This document shows, piece after piece, positions 1-7,396 of a DNA stretch of 8,294 bases; position 1 is the stretch's first letter; each line of letters begins with the position of its first letter. Location: positions 1 through 8,294 of the forward strand of contig JAICIW010000077.1 of NCBI GenBank assembly GCA_025928735.1. The letters run 5' to 3'. This DNA is from Rhodanobacteraceae bacterium. GTDB taxonomy: Bacteria > Pseudomonadota > Gammaproteobacteria > Xanthomonadales > Rhodanobacteraceae. The position numbers and the translations under genes were made by a program. The notes under the pieces are model-generated. The model searched no databases. It saw only the letters and a program-made list of their open reading frames with translations, and was not told the origin of the DNA.

Positions 1-477
1 AATCCCGTCCACGTGGACGGCCAGTTTCCGAAGGTCGGCGACAAGGCACCCGCGTTCAAGCTGATCGCCGGCGACCTTTCGGAAAAGTCGCTTTCCGATT
101 TTTCCGGCAAGCGCAAGGTGCTCAATATTTTTCCGAGCGTCGATACCGGCGTGTGCGCGGCCTCGGTGCGGCATTTCAACCAGGACGCGACGGGTTTGAA
201 GAACGCGGTGGTGCTGTGCATCTCGGCCGACCTGCCGTTCGCGCAAAGCCGCTTCTGCGGCGCCGAAGGCATCCAGAACGTCACCATGCTGTCGATGATG
301 CGCGGTCGCGAGTTCCTGGAGGATTACGGCGTGGCGATGACCGACGGTCCGCTGGCCGGGCTGGCCGCGCGCGCGGTGGTGGTGCTGGACGAGCACGACA
401 AGGTGGTCCATGCGCAAATGGTCGACGAGATCACCCACGAGCCGGATTACGCCGCCGCGCTGAAGGCGCTTGGCTGA
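1..477 (+). CDS. tpx: Thiol peroxidase Tpx (5' truncated)
   Basis: Atypical 2-Cys peroxiredoxin that reduces H2O2 and preferentially alkyl hydroperoxides using thioredoxin; in E. coli it is periplasm-associated or cytosolic depending on the report. The reading frame is open from base 1, and its first residues (NPVHV) match the stretch near residues 10-14 of E. coli Tpx, so about nine N-terminal codons lie outside the window. The in-frame GTG at 13 is internal and is not the start. The peroxidatic Cys is in DTGVCAAS (codon 154-156) and the resolving Cys in SRFCGAEG (codon 256-258), 34 residues apart as in the E. coli enzyme. The Thr and Arg of the active site (DTGVC; GLAARAVVV near 358-387) are also present. 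The protein ends normally at TGA 475-477. Nothing suggests decay; it is partial only because of the window edge. Identification is very secure. Confidence 0.96.
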   Translation, partial: NPVHVDGQFPKVGDKAPAFKLIAGDLSEKSLSDFSGKRKVLNIFPSVDTGVCAASVRHFNQDATGLKNAVVLCISADLPFAQSRFCGAEGIQNVTMLSMMRGREFLEDYGVAMTDGPLAGLAARAVVVLDEHDKVVHAQMVDEITHEPDYAAALKALG

Positions 478-481
478 TCTT

Positions 482-505
482 CGGAGCCTGCCCGATTCGG
501 GGCAG
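482..505 (+). terminator. Hairpin after tpx, possible terminator
   Basis: Five bases after the tpx stop codon, CTGCCC (488-493) and GGGCAG (500-505) form a perfect 6-bp stem with a 6-base loop. No T-run follows, so it is a weak intrinsic terminator or an mRNA 3'-end stabiliser. Its left flank, CGGAGCCTGCCC (482-493), recurs exactly at 1926-1937 at the end of waaA, so it may be a copy of a dispersed repeat that acts as a 3'-end hairpin. Confidence 0.4.
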
Positions 506-564
506 AATGAGGCACCGGCGAATGTGCGGTTGGCCATTCGCATCGGTACGAGCCGATCCGCGGG

Positions 565-593
565 CGTGAACCGGCGGCGGTGAAAGTTATACT
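565..593 (+). promoter_or_regulatory. Predicted sigma-70 promoter of waaA
   Basis: A good -10 hexamer, TATACT, lies at 588-593, preceded at 17 bases by a poor -35 match, CGTGAA (565-570). The implied transcription start is near base 600, giving a leader of about 20 bases to the ATG at 621. This placement argues against the in-frame TTG at 600 as the translation start. Confidence 0.45.
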
Positions 594-620
594 CGCGCGT
601 TGCCGGCCCGGTTTCGCGTC

Positions 621-1946
621 ATGCTGCGATTTCTCTATACCGTCGCGATGTACCTCGCCACGCCGGTGATCGTGTGGCGGCTGACGTGGCGCGGCTTTCG
701 TTATCGCGGCTATTTCCGCCGCTGGCGCGAGCGCTTCGGGCGTTTCCCCGATCCCGGTCTCCACGATTGCATCTGGGTCCACGCGGTTTCGGTGGGCGAA
801 GTCAATGCCGCGTTGCCGTTGATCGAGGCGTTGCGGCGGCGCTATGCGCCGCGTGCCATGGTCGTCACCACGGTCACGCCGACCGGTTCCGAGCGGGTGC
901 GCAAACTGTTCGGCGACGAGGTGTTCCACGTCTACCTGCCGTACGACCTTCCGCGTGCGGTGAAGCGCTTCCTCGACCGGATCCGTCCCGGGCTGGCGGT
1001 GGTGGTGGAAACCGAAATCTGGCCGAACCTGTATCACCACTGTGGTCGACGCAGGATTCCGCTGGCGATCGTGAATGCGCGCTTGTCGGAACGTTCGTTG
1101 CGCAGTTATCGCCCGATCCGCCCGTTGGTCGAGCAGGCGCTCAGGCACGTGGCGCTGGTGGCTGCGCAGTCGCATGCGGATGCGCGCCGTTATCGCGCGC
1201 TCGGTGCGCCCGCGGCGCGCGTGCAGGTTTCCGGCAACCTGAAATACGACATGCCGTTGCCGCAAGGTGCGCGGCAGCGCGCCGACGATCTGCAGGCGCA
1301 GTGGGGTCCGACCCGGCCGGTGTGGATGGCGGCCAGCACCCACGAAGGCGAAGACCTTGCGGTGTTCGAGGCACACCTCAAGGTATTGGCAAGGATGCCG
1401 GATGCGCTGCTGCTGATCGCCGCGCGGCATCCGGAACGCTTCCGCTCGATCGAGCACGCCGCGCGCAATCTGGGTTTCGCGGTGGCCACGCACACCGCTG
1501 CCGATGCGAACGCCGAAACGCAGTGCCTCGTGATCGATGCGATGGGCGTGATGATGCGCTACTTCGCGGCTTGCAACCTGGCGTTCGTCGCAGGGTCGCT
1601 GGTGCCGGTCGGTGGCCACAATGTGCTGGAACCCGCGGCGCTGTCCAAGCCAGTGGTGGTCGGGCCGTATACCTTCAACTTCGAGGAAATCACCCGCACC
1701 ATGATCGACGCCGGCGCTGCGCGCCGCGTGACGTCGGCGGAAGAATTGGGCGCGACGGTGCTCGAATTGCTGCGCGACCCGGCTGAACTTGCGCGGATGG
1801 GCGCGGCGGCGCGCATGGTATGCGCGCGTGAGCGCGGCGCCGCGCGGCGCACGATGGTGCTGCTCGGCAGGATTTTCGCGCGAGCCCGATACGCGCAAAG
1901 CGATACAGTTTCCGAGAAGTCGCGGCGGAGCCTGCCCCGGACTTGA
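621..1946 (+). CDS. waaA: 3-deoxy-D-manno-octulosonic acid transferase
   Basis: Inner-membrane-associated GT-B glycosyltransferase (GT30) that moves Kdo from CMP-Kdo onto lipid IVA, the first step of LPS core assembly. The 441-residue length is close to E. coli KdtA/WaaA (425). The ATG at 621 gives MLRFLYT, aligning with the E. coli start MLELLYT; residues about 4-20 form the hydrophobic N-terminal anchor. The acceptor-side motif HAVSVGE contains the catalytic-base candidate Glu60. TPTGSERV, YLPYDLP, ETEIWPN, NARLSERS, STHEGE, RHPERF and GGHNVLEPA follow in the family order; the last belongs to the CMP-Kdo site. Whether it adds one or two Kdo residues cannot be read from sequence. The last residues (about RRSLPRT) are encoded inside a dispersed repeat and have no counterpart in E. 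coli WaaA. It converges with tolC, 22 bases away. Confidence 0.95.
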   Translation: MLRFLYTVAMYLATPVIVWRLTWRGFRYRGYFRRWRERFGRFPDPGLHDCIWVHAVSVGEVNAALPLIEALRRRYAPRAMVVTTVTPTGSERVRKLFGDEVFHVYLPYDLPRAVKRFLDRIRPGLAVVVETEIWPNLYHHCGRRRIPLAIVNARLSERSLRSYRPIRPLVEQALRHVALVAAQSHADARRYRALGAPAARVQVSGNLKYDMPLPQGARQRADDLQAQWGPTRPVWMAASTHEGEDLAVFEAHLKVLARMPDALLLIAARHPERFRSIEHAARNLGFAVATHTAADANAETQCLVIDAMGVMMRYFAACNLAFVAGSLVPVGGHNVLEPAALSKPVVVGPYTFNFEEITRTMIDAGAARRVTSAEELGATVLELLRDPAELARMGAAARMVCARERGAARRTMVLLGRIFARARYAQSDTVSEKSRRSLPRT

Positions 1947-1968
1947 CCCGGGAGTGCCCGGTTGCTCC
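1926..1968. repeat. Palindromic repeat between waaA and tolC
   Basis: CCCGG (1936-1940) and CCGGG (1948-1952) form a 5-bp stem with a 7-base loop. Outside them, GGAGC (1927-1931) can pair with GCTCC (1964-1968). The segment covers the last codons and stop of waaA and almost touches the tolC stop, so it could end transcription from both sides. There is no T-run on either strand. The 12-base CGGAGCCTGCCC at its left edge is identical to 482-493. The core resembles short GC-rich palindromes dispersed in many proteobacterial genomes (recalled resemblance, not searched). Confidence 0.45.
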
Positions 1969-3402
1969 CTACTGCAGCAACGCGTTGACCGCTTCCAGAT
2001 CCTTCACCGACAACGTGCCCGCTGCGAATTCGAGGTTGAGCTGGTTGATCACGTAGGCGTGGCGCGCTTGCGAGTAGTTGCTTTCCGCCTGAAACAGCGT
2101 CTGCTGCGCGAACAACACGTCGATGATCGTCTGGCTTCCGACTTCGTAGCCGGCCTGGGTGGACTGCAGCGCTTTCTGTGCGGAGACCACGGCTTCCTTC
2201 TGCGCCTGCACCTGACTGATGCCGGCGCGGATCGAATTGAACGCGTTGCGGGTGTTGGCGACGATCTGGCGGCGATCCTGTTCCAGGATGTCGCCGGCCT
2301 GGTCGCGCTGCGCGATCGCCTGTCTTTCGCGTGCAATGATGCCGCCGCCCTGGACCAGCGGGACAGTCAGCACCAGCCCCACGGTGGTGTCGTTGCGACG
2401 GGAGTTGTCGCGCAGGACGGGATCGGGACTTCCATCGATCGCCGCGCCGATATTGCCCGGTCCCCACGCGGGATTGCGGGAATAGCTGACCGACGCACCC
2501 AACGTCGGCAGGTGGGCGGCGTGCGCGGCGGTGACGTCATGGCGCGCCGCCTCGACCTGTTCGCGTTGCGCCTGCAGCGAAGGGTTGGTGCTCAGCGCGG
2601 TGCTGACCCACGCTTCGGGATCGTCGGGCTGCGGCGGATTCAACGGCAGCTTGTCCCGCAACACCCGCAGGTCCACCGGTTGTTTTCCGGTGATCTGCGC
2701 CAGTGCTTCGCGGTCGTTGTACAGCGTGGTGCGCGCCTGGATCACCGCGGCCGCCGCCGCGGCTTCCTGGGCGCGCGCGGAATCGGCATCGGTGATGGCT
2801 GACAGGCCGACGCTGTATTTCGCCTGCGCCGCGTCCAGTTGCTTCTGCAGGGCCTTCTGGTTGGCTTCGGCGTAGCGCAATTGGTCCTGGTCGTTCAGCA
2901 CCGTGAAGTATGCGGTCGCCACGCGCAGGATCAGGTCCTGCCCGGCCGCGACATACTGGGCTTCGGTCGACCTGGCATTGGCTTTGCTGGAGCGCCACTG
3001 CTCGAAGCGACCCAAGTCGAACAGCACCTGGTTGAGACCCACCGATTCGGTGCGCGAGCGCAGTCCGCCGCTGGAACTGGACCCGCTCACGAATTGCTGT
3101 CCGCCGTCGGGCCGCTGGATCAATTGCGACTCGTAGCCGGTGCCGTGGCTGTCGTTGAACGAAACGCTCCCATTGAGTTGCGGCAGCAGGGTGGAGCGCG
3201 AGATCGCGGCGCCCGCCTGCCCGATCCGGCTTTGCGCCTCCGCCTGCATCAACACCGGATCGGATTGCAGCGCCTGGCGATAAGCGTCCATCAGGTCCTC
3301 GGCATGCGCCGAAGCCGCGCCGGCAAGGCCCAGCGCCGCGACGATGGCGACGGCGCAGGCGCGCAGCGCGAAGGGACGACCGGAGGCGGAACTTGAATTC
3401 AT
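1969..3402 (-). CDS. tolC: TolC-family outer membrane channel protein
   Basis: Outer-membrane channel-tunnel of tripartite RND/ABC efflux pumps and type I secretion; it would work with an inner-membrane pump and a periplasmic adaptor, neither of which is in this window. The ATG at 3402 is chosen because it begins a typical Sec signal peptide: an Arg near residue 14, a hydrophobic stretch at about 16-30, and a likely cleavage after Ala34 (AHA, then ED). AAGGA lies 10 bases upstream. An in-frame ATG at 3513 would add 37 residues ahead of the signal and overlap the upstream gene. The 477-residue protein shows the two tandem OEP repeats, about 35-240 and 250-477. The C-terminal repeat is highly typical, with a GYEVGSQTIIDVLFAQQTLFQAE segment and ending LNLEFAAGTLSVKDLEAVN. 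Length is near E. coli TolC (493 precursor). It is probably cotranscribed with the PCMT-like gene 61 bases upstream. OpmH/TolC naming among paralogues is uncertain. Confidence 0.92.
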   Translation of the reverse strand: MNSSSASGRPFALRACAVAIVAALGLAGAASAHAEDLMDAYRQALQSDPVLMQAEAQSRIGQAGAAISRSTLLPQLNGSVSFNDSHGTGYESQLIQRPDGGQQFVSGSSSSGGLRSRTESVGLNQVLFDLGRFEQWRSSKANARSTEAQYVAAGQDLILRVATAYFTVLNDQDQLRYAEANQKALQKQLDAAQAKYSVGLSAITDADSARAQEAAAAAAVIQARTTLYNDREALAQITGKQPVDLRVLRDKLPLNPPQPDDPEAWVSTALSTNPSLQAQREQVEAARHDVTAAHAAHLPTLGASVSYSRNPAWGPGNIGAAIDGSPDPVLRDNSRRNDTTVGLVLTVPLVQGGGIIARERQAIAQRDQAGDILEQDRRQIVANTRNAFNSIRAGISQVQAQKEAVVSAQKALQSTQAGYEVGSQTIIDVLFAQQTLFQAESNYSQARHAYVINQLNLEFAAGTLSVKDLEAVNALLQ

Positions 3403-3430
3403 GCGAAAGGAATCCTTGAGGCTGCGTGCG

Positions 3431-3444
3431 GCCGAAGCATCGGC
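3431..3444 (-). repeat. Intercistronic hairpin between PCMT-like gene and tolC
   Basis: GCCGA (3431-3435) and TCGGC (3440-3444) form a 5-bp stem with a 4-base loop in the 61-base spacer. It is not followed by a T-run, so it is more likely a processing or stability element than a terminator, consistent with read-through into tolC. The evidence is small, as such short GC stems are common at this base composition. Confidence 0.25.
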
Positions 3445-3463
3445 ACGAATCACGTTGGTCGGG

Positions 3464-4129
3464 TCACAAATAAAAAGCTGGTTTGGGTTCCGCGCCCGCG
3501 AGGTAGGGCACATCGGTTTCGAACAGGCGATCCTCGATCCAGCCGCCGTCGGCCGCGCGCTGCAACAGCAGCGCCTGCATCGCCGGTTCGGCGCCGCGGA
3601 TCACGAACATGCGGCCGGCGGGTGTCAGCCAGTCGCCGAAAAGGGAAGGCAATTCGGCCACCGCGCCGGTGACCGCGATGGCATCGAAAGATTGCGCCGG
3701 CCGGAAACCCGCCAAGGCGTCCGCCTGAAGACACTCGACATTCGCGATGGCAAGCGACCGTAGGCGTACCCGGGCCGCATCGACGAATTCGGCGCGGCGG
3801 TCGATGCTGGTGACCTGCGCGCCGAGCTTGGCCAGGCAGGCTGCGAAGTAGCCGCTGCCCGTGCCGATTTCCAGTACGCGCTCGCCGGGTAGCGGCAGCA
3901 GCGCCTGCAGCGCGCGGCCTTCCAGCACCGGTTTCCACATCATCTCGCCGTGCCCGAGCGGCAACGCGACATCGGCATACGCCACCGCCTTGTAGGCAGG
4001 TTGCACGAAGGCATCGCGCGGCAGCGCCGACAGCACGCCCAGGACGCGTGCATCCAGCACTTCCCATGGCCGGACCTGGTTTTCCACCATGTTGCGGCGA
4101 GCAGTTTCGAGCTGGGCATTCGTGTTCAT
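3464..4129 (-). CDS. PCMT-family (protein-L-isoaspartate methyltransferase-like) protein
   Basis: SAM-dependent methyltransferase fold of the protein-L-isoaspartate O-methyltransferase family, 221 residues (E. coli Pcm 208). Start: the ATG at 4129 (MNTNAQLETARRNMVENQVRP) has AGGAAG 11 bases upstream. The ATG at 4150 has no ribosome site, but cannot be excluded. SAM motif I is VLEIGTGSGY, residues 85-94; the acidic end of strand 2 is at SID110; FDAIAVTGAV lies at about 148-157. In true Pcm the loop after ALPIGQG reads QTISQP and holds the substrate-site Ser. Here ALPLGHG is followed by EMMWKP, with Trp65 at the Ser position. The fold and cofactor site are therefore clear, but isoaspartyl repair activity is doubtful. 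It heads a minus-strand unit with tolC, an arrangement I recall from pseudomonads and xanthomonads. I leave the symbol blank because pcm could mislead. Confidence 0.85.
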   Translation of the reverse strand: MNTNAQLETARRNMVENQVRPWEVLDARVLGVLSALPRDAFVQPAYKAVAYADVALPLGHGEMMWKPVLEGRALQALLPLPGERVLEIGTGSGYFAACLAKLGAQVTSIDRRAEFVDAARVRLRSLAIANVECLQADALAGFRPAQSFDAIAVTGAVAELPSLFGDWLTPAGRMFVIRGAEPAMQALLLQRAADGGWIEDRLFETDVPYLAGAEPKPAFYL

Positions 4130-4166
4130 GTCGATCACAACTTCCTGCATTGATCAAAATCGCCCA

Positions 4167-4196
4167 AGCATAAGGCGCACAGCGCAAGGCGGGCAA
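4167..4196 (-). promoter_or_regulatory. Predicted promoter of the PCMT-like/tolC unit
   Basis: Read on the minus strand, TTGCCC (4196-4191) and TATGCT (4172-4167) are separated by 18 bases. The implied start is near 4160, giving a leader of about 30 bases to the chosen ATG at 4129. If this start is right, the alternative ATG at 4150 would have only about 10 bases of leader and no ribosome site. Confidence 0.4.
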
Positions 4197-4241
4197 TGCG
4201 TGCAGCGTGCCGGTGGCATGGTTGCCCACGAAGTGCCGGAA

Positions 4242-4260
4242 GTCACCGCGCTTTGGTGAC
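4242..4260. repeat. Inverted repeat GTCACC-N7-GGTGAC
   Basis: A perfect 6-bp inverted repeat with a 7-base spacer (GTCACC 4242-4247, GGTGAC 4255-4260) lies in the divergent control region. Its centre is about 90 bases upstream of the predicted PCMT-like/tolC transcription start and about 208 upstream of the TetR-gene start. It is not followed by a T-run. It could be an operator for the minus-strand unit; a chance occurrence is also possible. Confidence 0.3.
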
Positions 4261-4369
4261 AGCGGTCATTTGCGCAAGCGGAGGGGTAAAAGCACGTTCC
4301 GGGCCAAATCTGGACGCGTCATTTTGACTTCGAAATCAGCTACATGGGAGCGCGCGTCGAGCGTGAAAC

Positions 4370-4394
4370 CTGTCCGCGGACGACCCGCGGACAG
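4370..4394. repeat. Perfect 10-bp inverted repeat with CGGACA motifs
   Basis: CTGTCCGCGG (4370-4379) and CCGCGGACAG (4385-4394) are exact reverse complements separated by five bases (ACGAC). Ten bases after the right-arm copy, CGGACAG recurs at 4398-4404, and CGGACA again at 4425-4430, where it serves as the predicted -35 of the TetR gene. The array lies 65-90 bases upstream of that gene's predicted start. It looks more like a protein-binding cluster than a terminator, because no T-run follows and no gene reads into it. Confidence 0.55.
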
Positions 4395-4408
4395 CCCCGG
4401 ACAGGGAT

Positions 4409-4424
4409 TGTGATCCAGGTCAAT
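4409..4424 (+). promoter_or_regulatory. CRP-like site upstream of the TetR promoter
   Basis: TGTGA (4409-4413), six bases, then TCAAT (4420-4424) matches the TGTGA-N6-TCACA CRP/Clp consensus at 8 of 10 positions. The centre lies about 42 bases before the predicted transcription start, the usual place for a class II activator site. This is a single-site consensus match and may be chance. Confidence 0.3.
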
Positions 4425-4452
4425 CGGACAAATATGTACTGGAGCGTATACT
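4425..4452 (+). promoter_or_regulatory. Promoter and possible self-operator of the TetR gene
   Basis: CGGACA (4425-4430) as -35 and TATACT (4447-4452) as -10 are separated by 16 bases, with a predicted start near 4459 and a leader of about 37 bases. An imperfect 18-bp palindrome, TATGTACT-GG-AGCGTATA (4433-4450), spans the spacer and overlaps the -10. That is the size and position expected of a TetR-family autoregulatory operator. The half-sites agree at 5 of 8 bases, and the rest are purine-purine or pyrimidine-pyrimidine changes. Confidence 0.5.
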
Positions 4453-4495
4453 AACCCCATTGTCATTGACTGCAGGACCCTGCCTTGCGACGCCC

Positions 4496-5131
4496 ATGAA
4501 CGCCTTACCAGAACGTTGCAGCGGCCCCGGACGGCCCAAGGATCTCGAAAAACGCGCCGCGATTCTGGAGGCGGCCAAGCGTCTGTTCCCGCGGCACGGC
4601 TTCGAGGGCACCAGCATGGACGCGGTCGCGGCCGAGGCCGGCGTTTCCAAGCTGACGGTGTACAGCCATTTCGGTGGCAAGGAAGCGCTGTTCATCGAAA
4701 CCATCCGCTGCAAGTGCGACGGCCTGATGCCGTGTTCGCTGTTCGAGGTGAACGTCGACGCACCCGTGCGCGGCCAATTGCTCGGCGTCGCCCGCGCGTT
4801 TTTCGCGATGATGATGAGCGATGGTGCGCTGGGCATGCATCGCACCCTAGTCGCGAGCTCGCAGCAATCGCCCAAGCTCGCCAAGCTGTTCTGGGAAGCC
4901 GGCCCGATGCAGGTGCAGGCGGCGCTCGCCGAGATGCTGCAGGAGGAGGTCGATGCGCGTCAGCTCGACATCGCCGACACGCGTCGTGCCGCCAGCCAGT
5001 TCTTTTCGCTGCTGAAGGGCGAACACCACGCCCGCATGCTGTTCGGCTGCGGCCAGCCGACCACCCAGGAGGTCGAAGCGCACCTGGAAGCGACGGTGGA
5101 TATGTTCCTCAGGGCCTACGGTTCCCGTTGA
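4496..5131 (+). CDS. TetR/AcrR-family transcriptional regulator (AefR-like)
   Basis: One-component ligand-responsive DNA-binding repressor, 211 residues, acting as a dimer in the cytoplasm. The N-terminal TetR domain runs from GRPKDLEKRAAILEAAKRLF (about 12-31), through the helix-turn-helix at about 37-58 (SMDAVAAEAGVSKLTVYSHF), to GGKEALF. The C-terminal half (FFAMMMSD, KLAKLFWEAGPMQVQAALAEML, QFFSLLKGEHHARMLFG) resembles the AefR-like ligand domain found in regulators of RND efflux pumps and quorum-sensing genes. The ATG at 4496 is chosen because it immediately precedes the basic N-terminal arm; an in-frame TTG at 4460 would coincide with the predicted transcription start. No strong Shine-Dalgarno is visible before the ATG. 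The gene is divergent from the PCMT-like/tolC unit across 366 bases, which makes tolC and its own promoter natural target candidates. The ligand cannot be told from the sequence. Confidence 0.88.
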   Translation: MNALPERCSGPGRPKDLEKRAAILEAAKRLFPRHGFEGTSMDAVAAEAGVSKLTVYSHFGGKEALFIETIRCKCDGLMPCSLFEVNVDAPVRGQLLGVARAFFAMMMSDGALGMHRTLVASSQQSPKLAKLFWEAGPMQVQAALAEMLQEEVDARQLDIADTRRAASQFFSLLKGEHHARMLFGCGQPTTQEVEAHLEATVDMFLRAYGSR

Positions 5132-5193
5132 TCGCGAGTGTGGTCGTGTGCTTCCTGATGGCGGCTGATCGAAGCGGCTGTCGTGGAAAGTCA

Positions 5194-5207
5194 GGGCACG
5201 GATGCCC
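5194..5207 (+). terminator. Weak hairpin downstream of the TetR gene
   Basis: GGGCA (5194-5198) and TGCCC (5203-5207) form a 5-bp stem with a CGGA loop, followed by GTTCT. It is the best terminator candidate in the 160 bases between the TetR stop codon and the riboswitch leader, but stem and T-tract are both poor. The rest of 5132-5291 holds no recognisable gene. A 7-bp inverted repeat, GCATCCA (5249-5255) and TGGATGC (5271-5277), lies just before the riboswitch and has no assigned role. Confidence 0.25.
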
Positions 5208-5291
5208 GTTCTGGTGTTCCGGTGGTTGCTACCGATGCGCTCGCCGTTGCATCCAACGAGGCTGCGATCATGGATGCTCGCACCAATTCAT

Positions 5292-5312
5292 GCTTCAATG
5301 GCACATTGAAGC
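5292..5312 (+). repeat. Perfect 9-bp hairpin overlapping riboswitch helix P1
   Basis: GCTTCAATG (5292-5300) and CATTGAAGC (5304-5312) are exact reverse complements around a 3-base spacer, GCA. The last five bases of the right arm, GAAGC (5308-5312), are also the 5' strand of TPP-riboswitch helix P1. GCTTC in the left arm repeats the P1 3' strand (5390-5394). It is either an RNA hairpin competing with P1 or a DNA operator at the thiC promoter, depending on where transcription begins. No promoter here is convincing; TTCAAT (5294-5299) is a weak -10 candidate. Confidence 0.6.
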
Positions 5313-5394
5313 GGGGGTGCCGCACGCGAAGGATCGCCTCGGCTGAGACATACCCTTGGAACCTGATCCGGTTCGCACCGGTGTAGGGAGCTTC
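5308..5394 (+). promoter_or_regulatory. TPP riboswitch (THI element) of thiC
   Basis: Thiamine pyrophosphate-sensing aptamer in the thiC leader. Conserved landmarks appear in order: GGGGGTGC (5313-5320), GGCTGAGA (5341-5348), ACCCTTGGAACCTGATC (5352-5368) and GTGTAGGGA (5381-5389). P1 pairs GAAGC (5308-5312) with GCTTC (5390-5394). P2 pairs the G-run with ACCC. P3 includes GCCG (5319-5322) with CGGC (5340-5343) and GCGA (5326-5329) with TCGC (5334-5337). P5 pairs CCGG (5368-5371) with CCGG (5378-5381). The pyrimidine-sensing CTGAGA bulge is intact. High TPP should reduce thiC expression. The 89 bases to the thiC start hold the expression platform. Confidence 0.95.
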
Positions 5395-5396
5395 GC

Positions 5397-5420
5397 CGCA
5401 CGACCGTCGCTGTTCGTGCG
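5397..5420 (+). other. Linker hairpin between aptamer and terminator
   Basis: CGCACGA (5397-5403) and TCGTGCG (5414-5420) form a perfect 7-bp stem with a 10-base loop, starting three bases after P1 closes. It is followed by the 8-base palindrome TGGCGCCA (5423-5430). It is probably part of the riboswitch expression platform, but no alternative pairing was established. Confidence 0.4.
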
Positions 5421-5441
5421 CTTGGCGCCACCGCTCATGTC

Positions 5442-5462
5442 CCGCGCAAACGCGCGGCTCTT
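5442..5462 (+). terminator. Candidate riboswitch terminator before thiC
   Basis: CCGCGC (5442-5447) and GCGCGG (5452-5457) form a perfect 6-bp GC-only stem with an AAAC loop, followed by CTCTT. It lies between the TPP aptamer and the thiC ATG, so it is a plausible TPP-controlled intrinsic terminator. The T-tract is short and interrupted, so control at the ribosome site or through Rho is also possible. Confidence 0.45.
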
Positions 5463-5483
5463 CCATGCAGCGGATCGACGCCG

Positions 5484-7361
<1,878 letters not shown>

Positions 7362-7396
7362 TAGCCGCCGTCAATGGATGCCATCGATACCATGTG

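Noticed and set aside
600..620. TTG at 600 as the waaA start
   Set aside because: It coincides with the predicted transcription start and adds seven residues absent from homologues, whereas ATG 621 aligns with the E. coli start.
447..1898. 483-codon minus-strand open frame opposite waaA
   Set aside because: It lies antisense to an unmistakable waaA; its His/Arg-rich composition is typical of a shadow frame in GC-rich DNA, and it has no recognisable domain or ribosome site.
3403..3513. ATG at 3513 as the tolC start
   Set aside because: It would put 37 non-hydrophobic residues before a clear signal peptide and overlap the upstream gene; ATG 3402 has its own AAGGA.
4207..4413. 68-codon plus-strand frame in the divergent control region
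   Set aside because: It has no ribosome site or family resemblance, and it runs through the inverted repeats upstream of the TetR promoter; it is better explained as non-coding control DNA.
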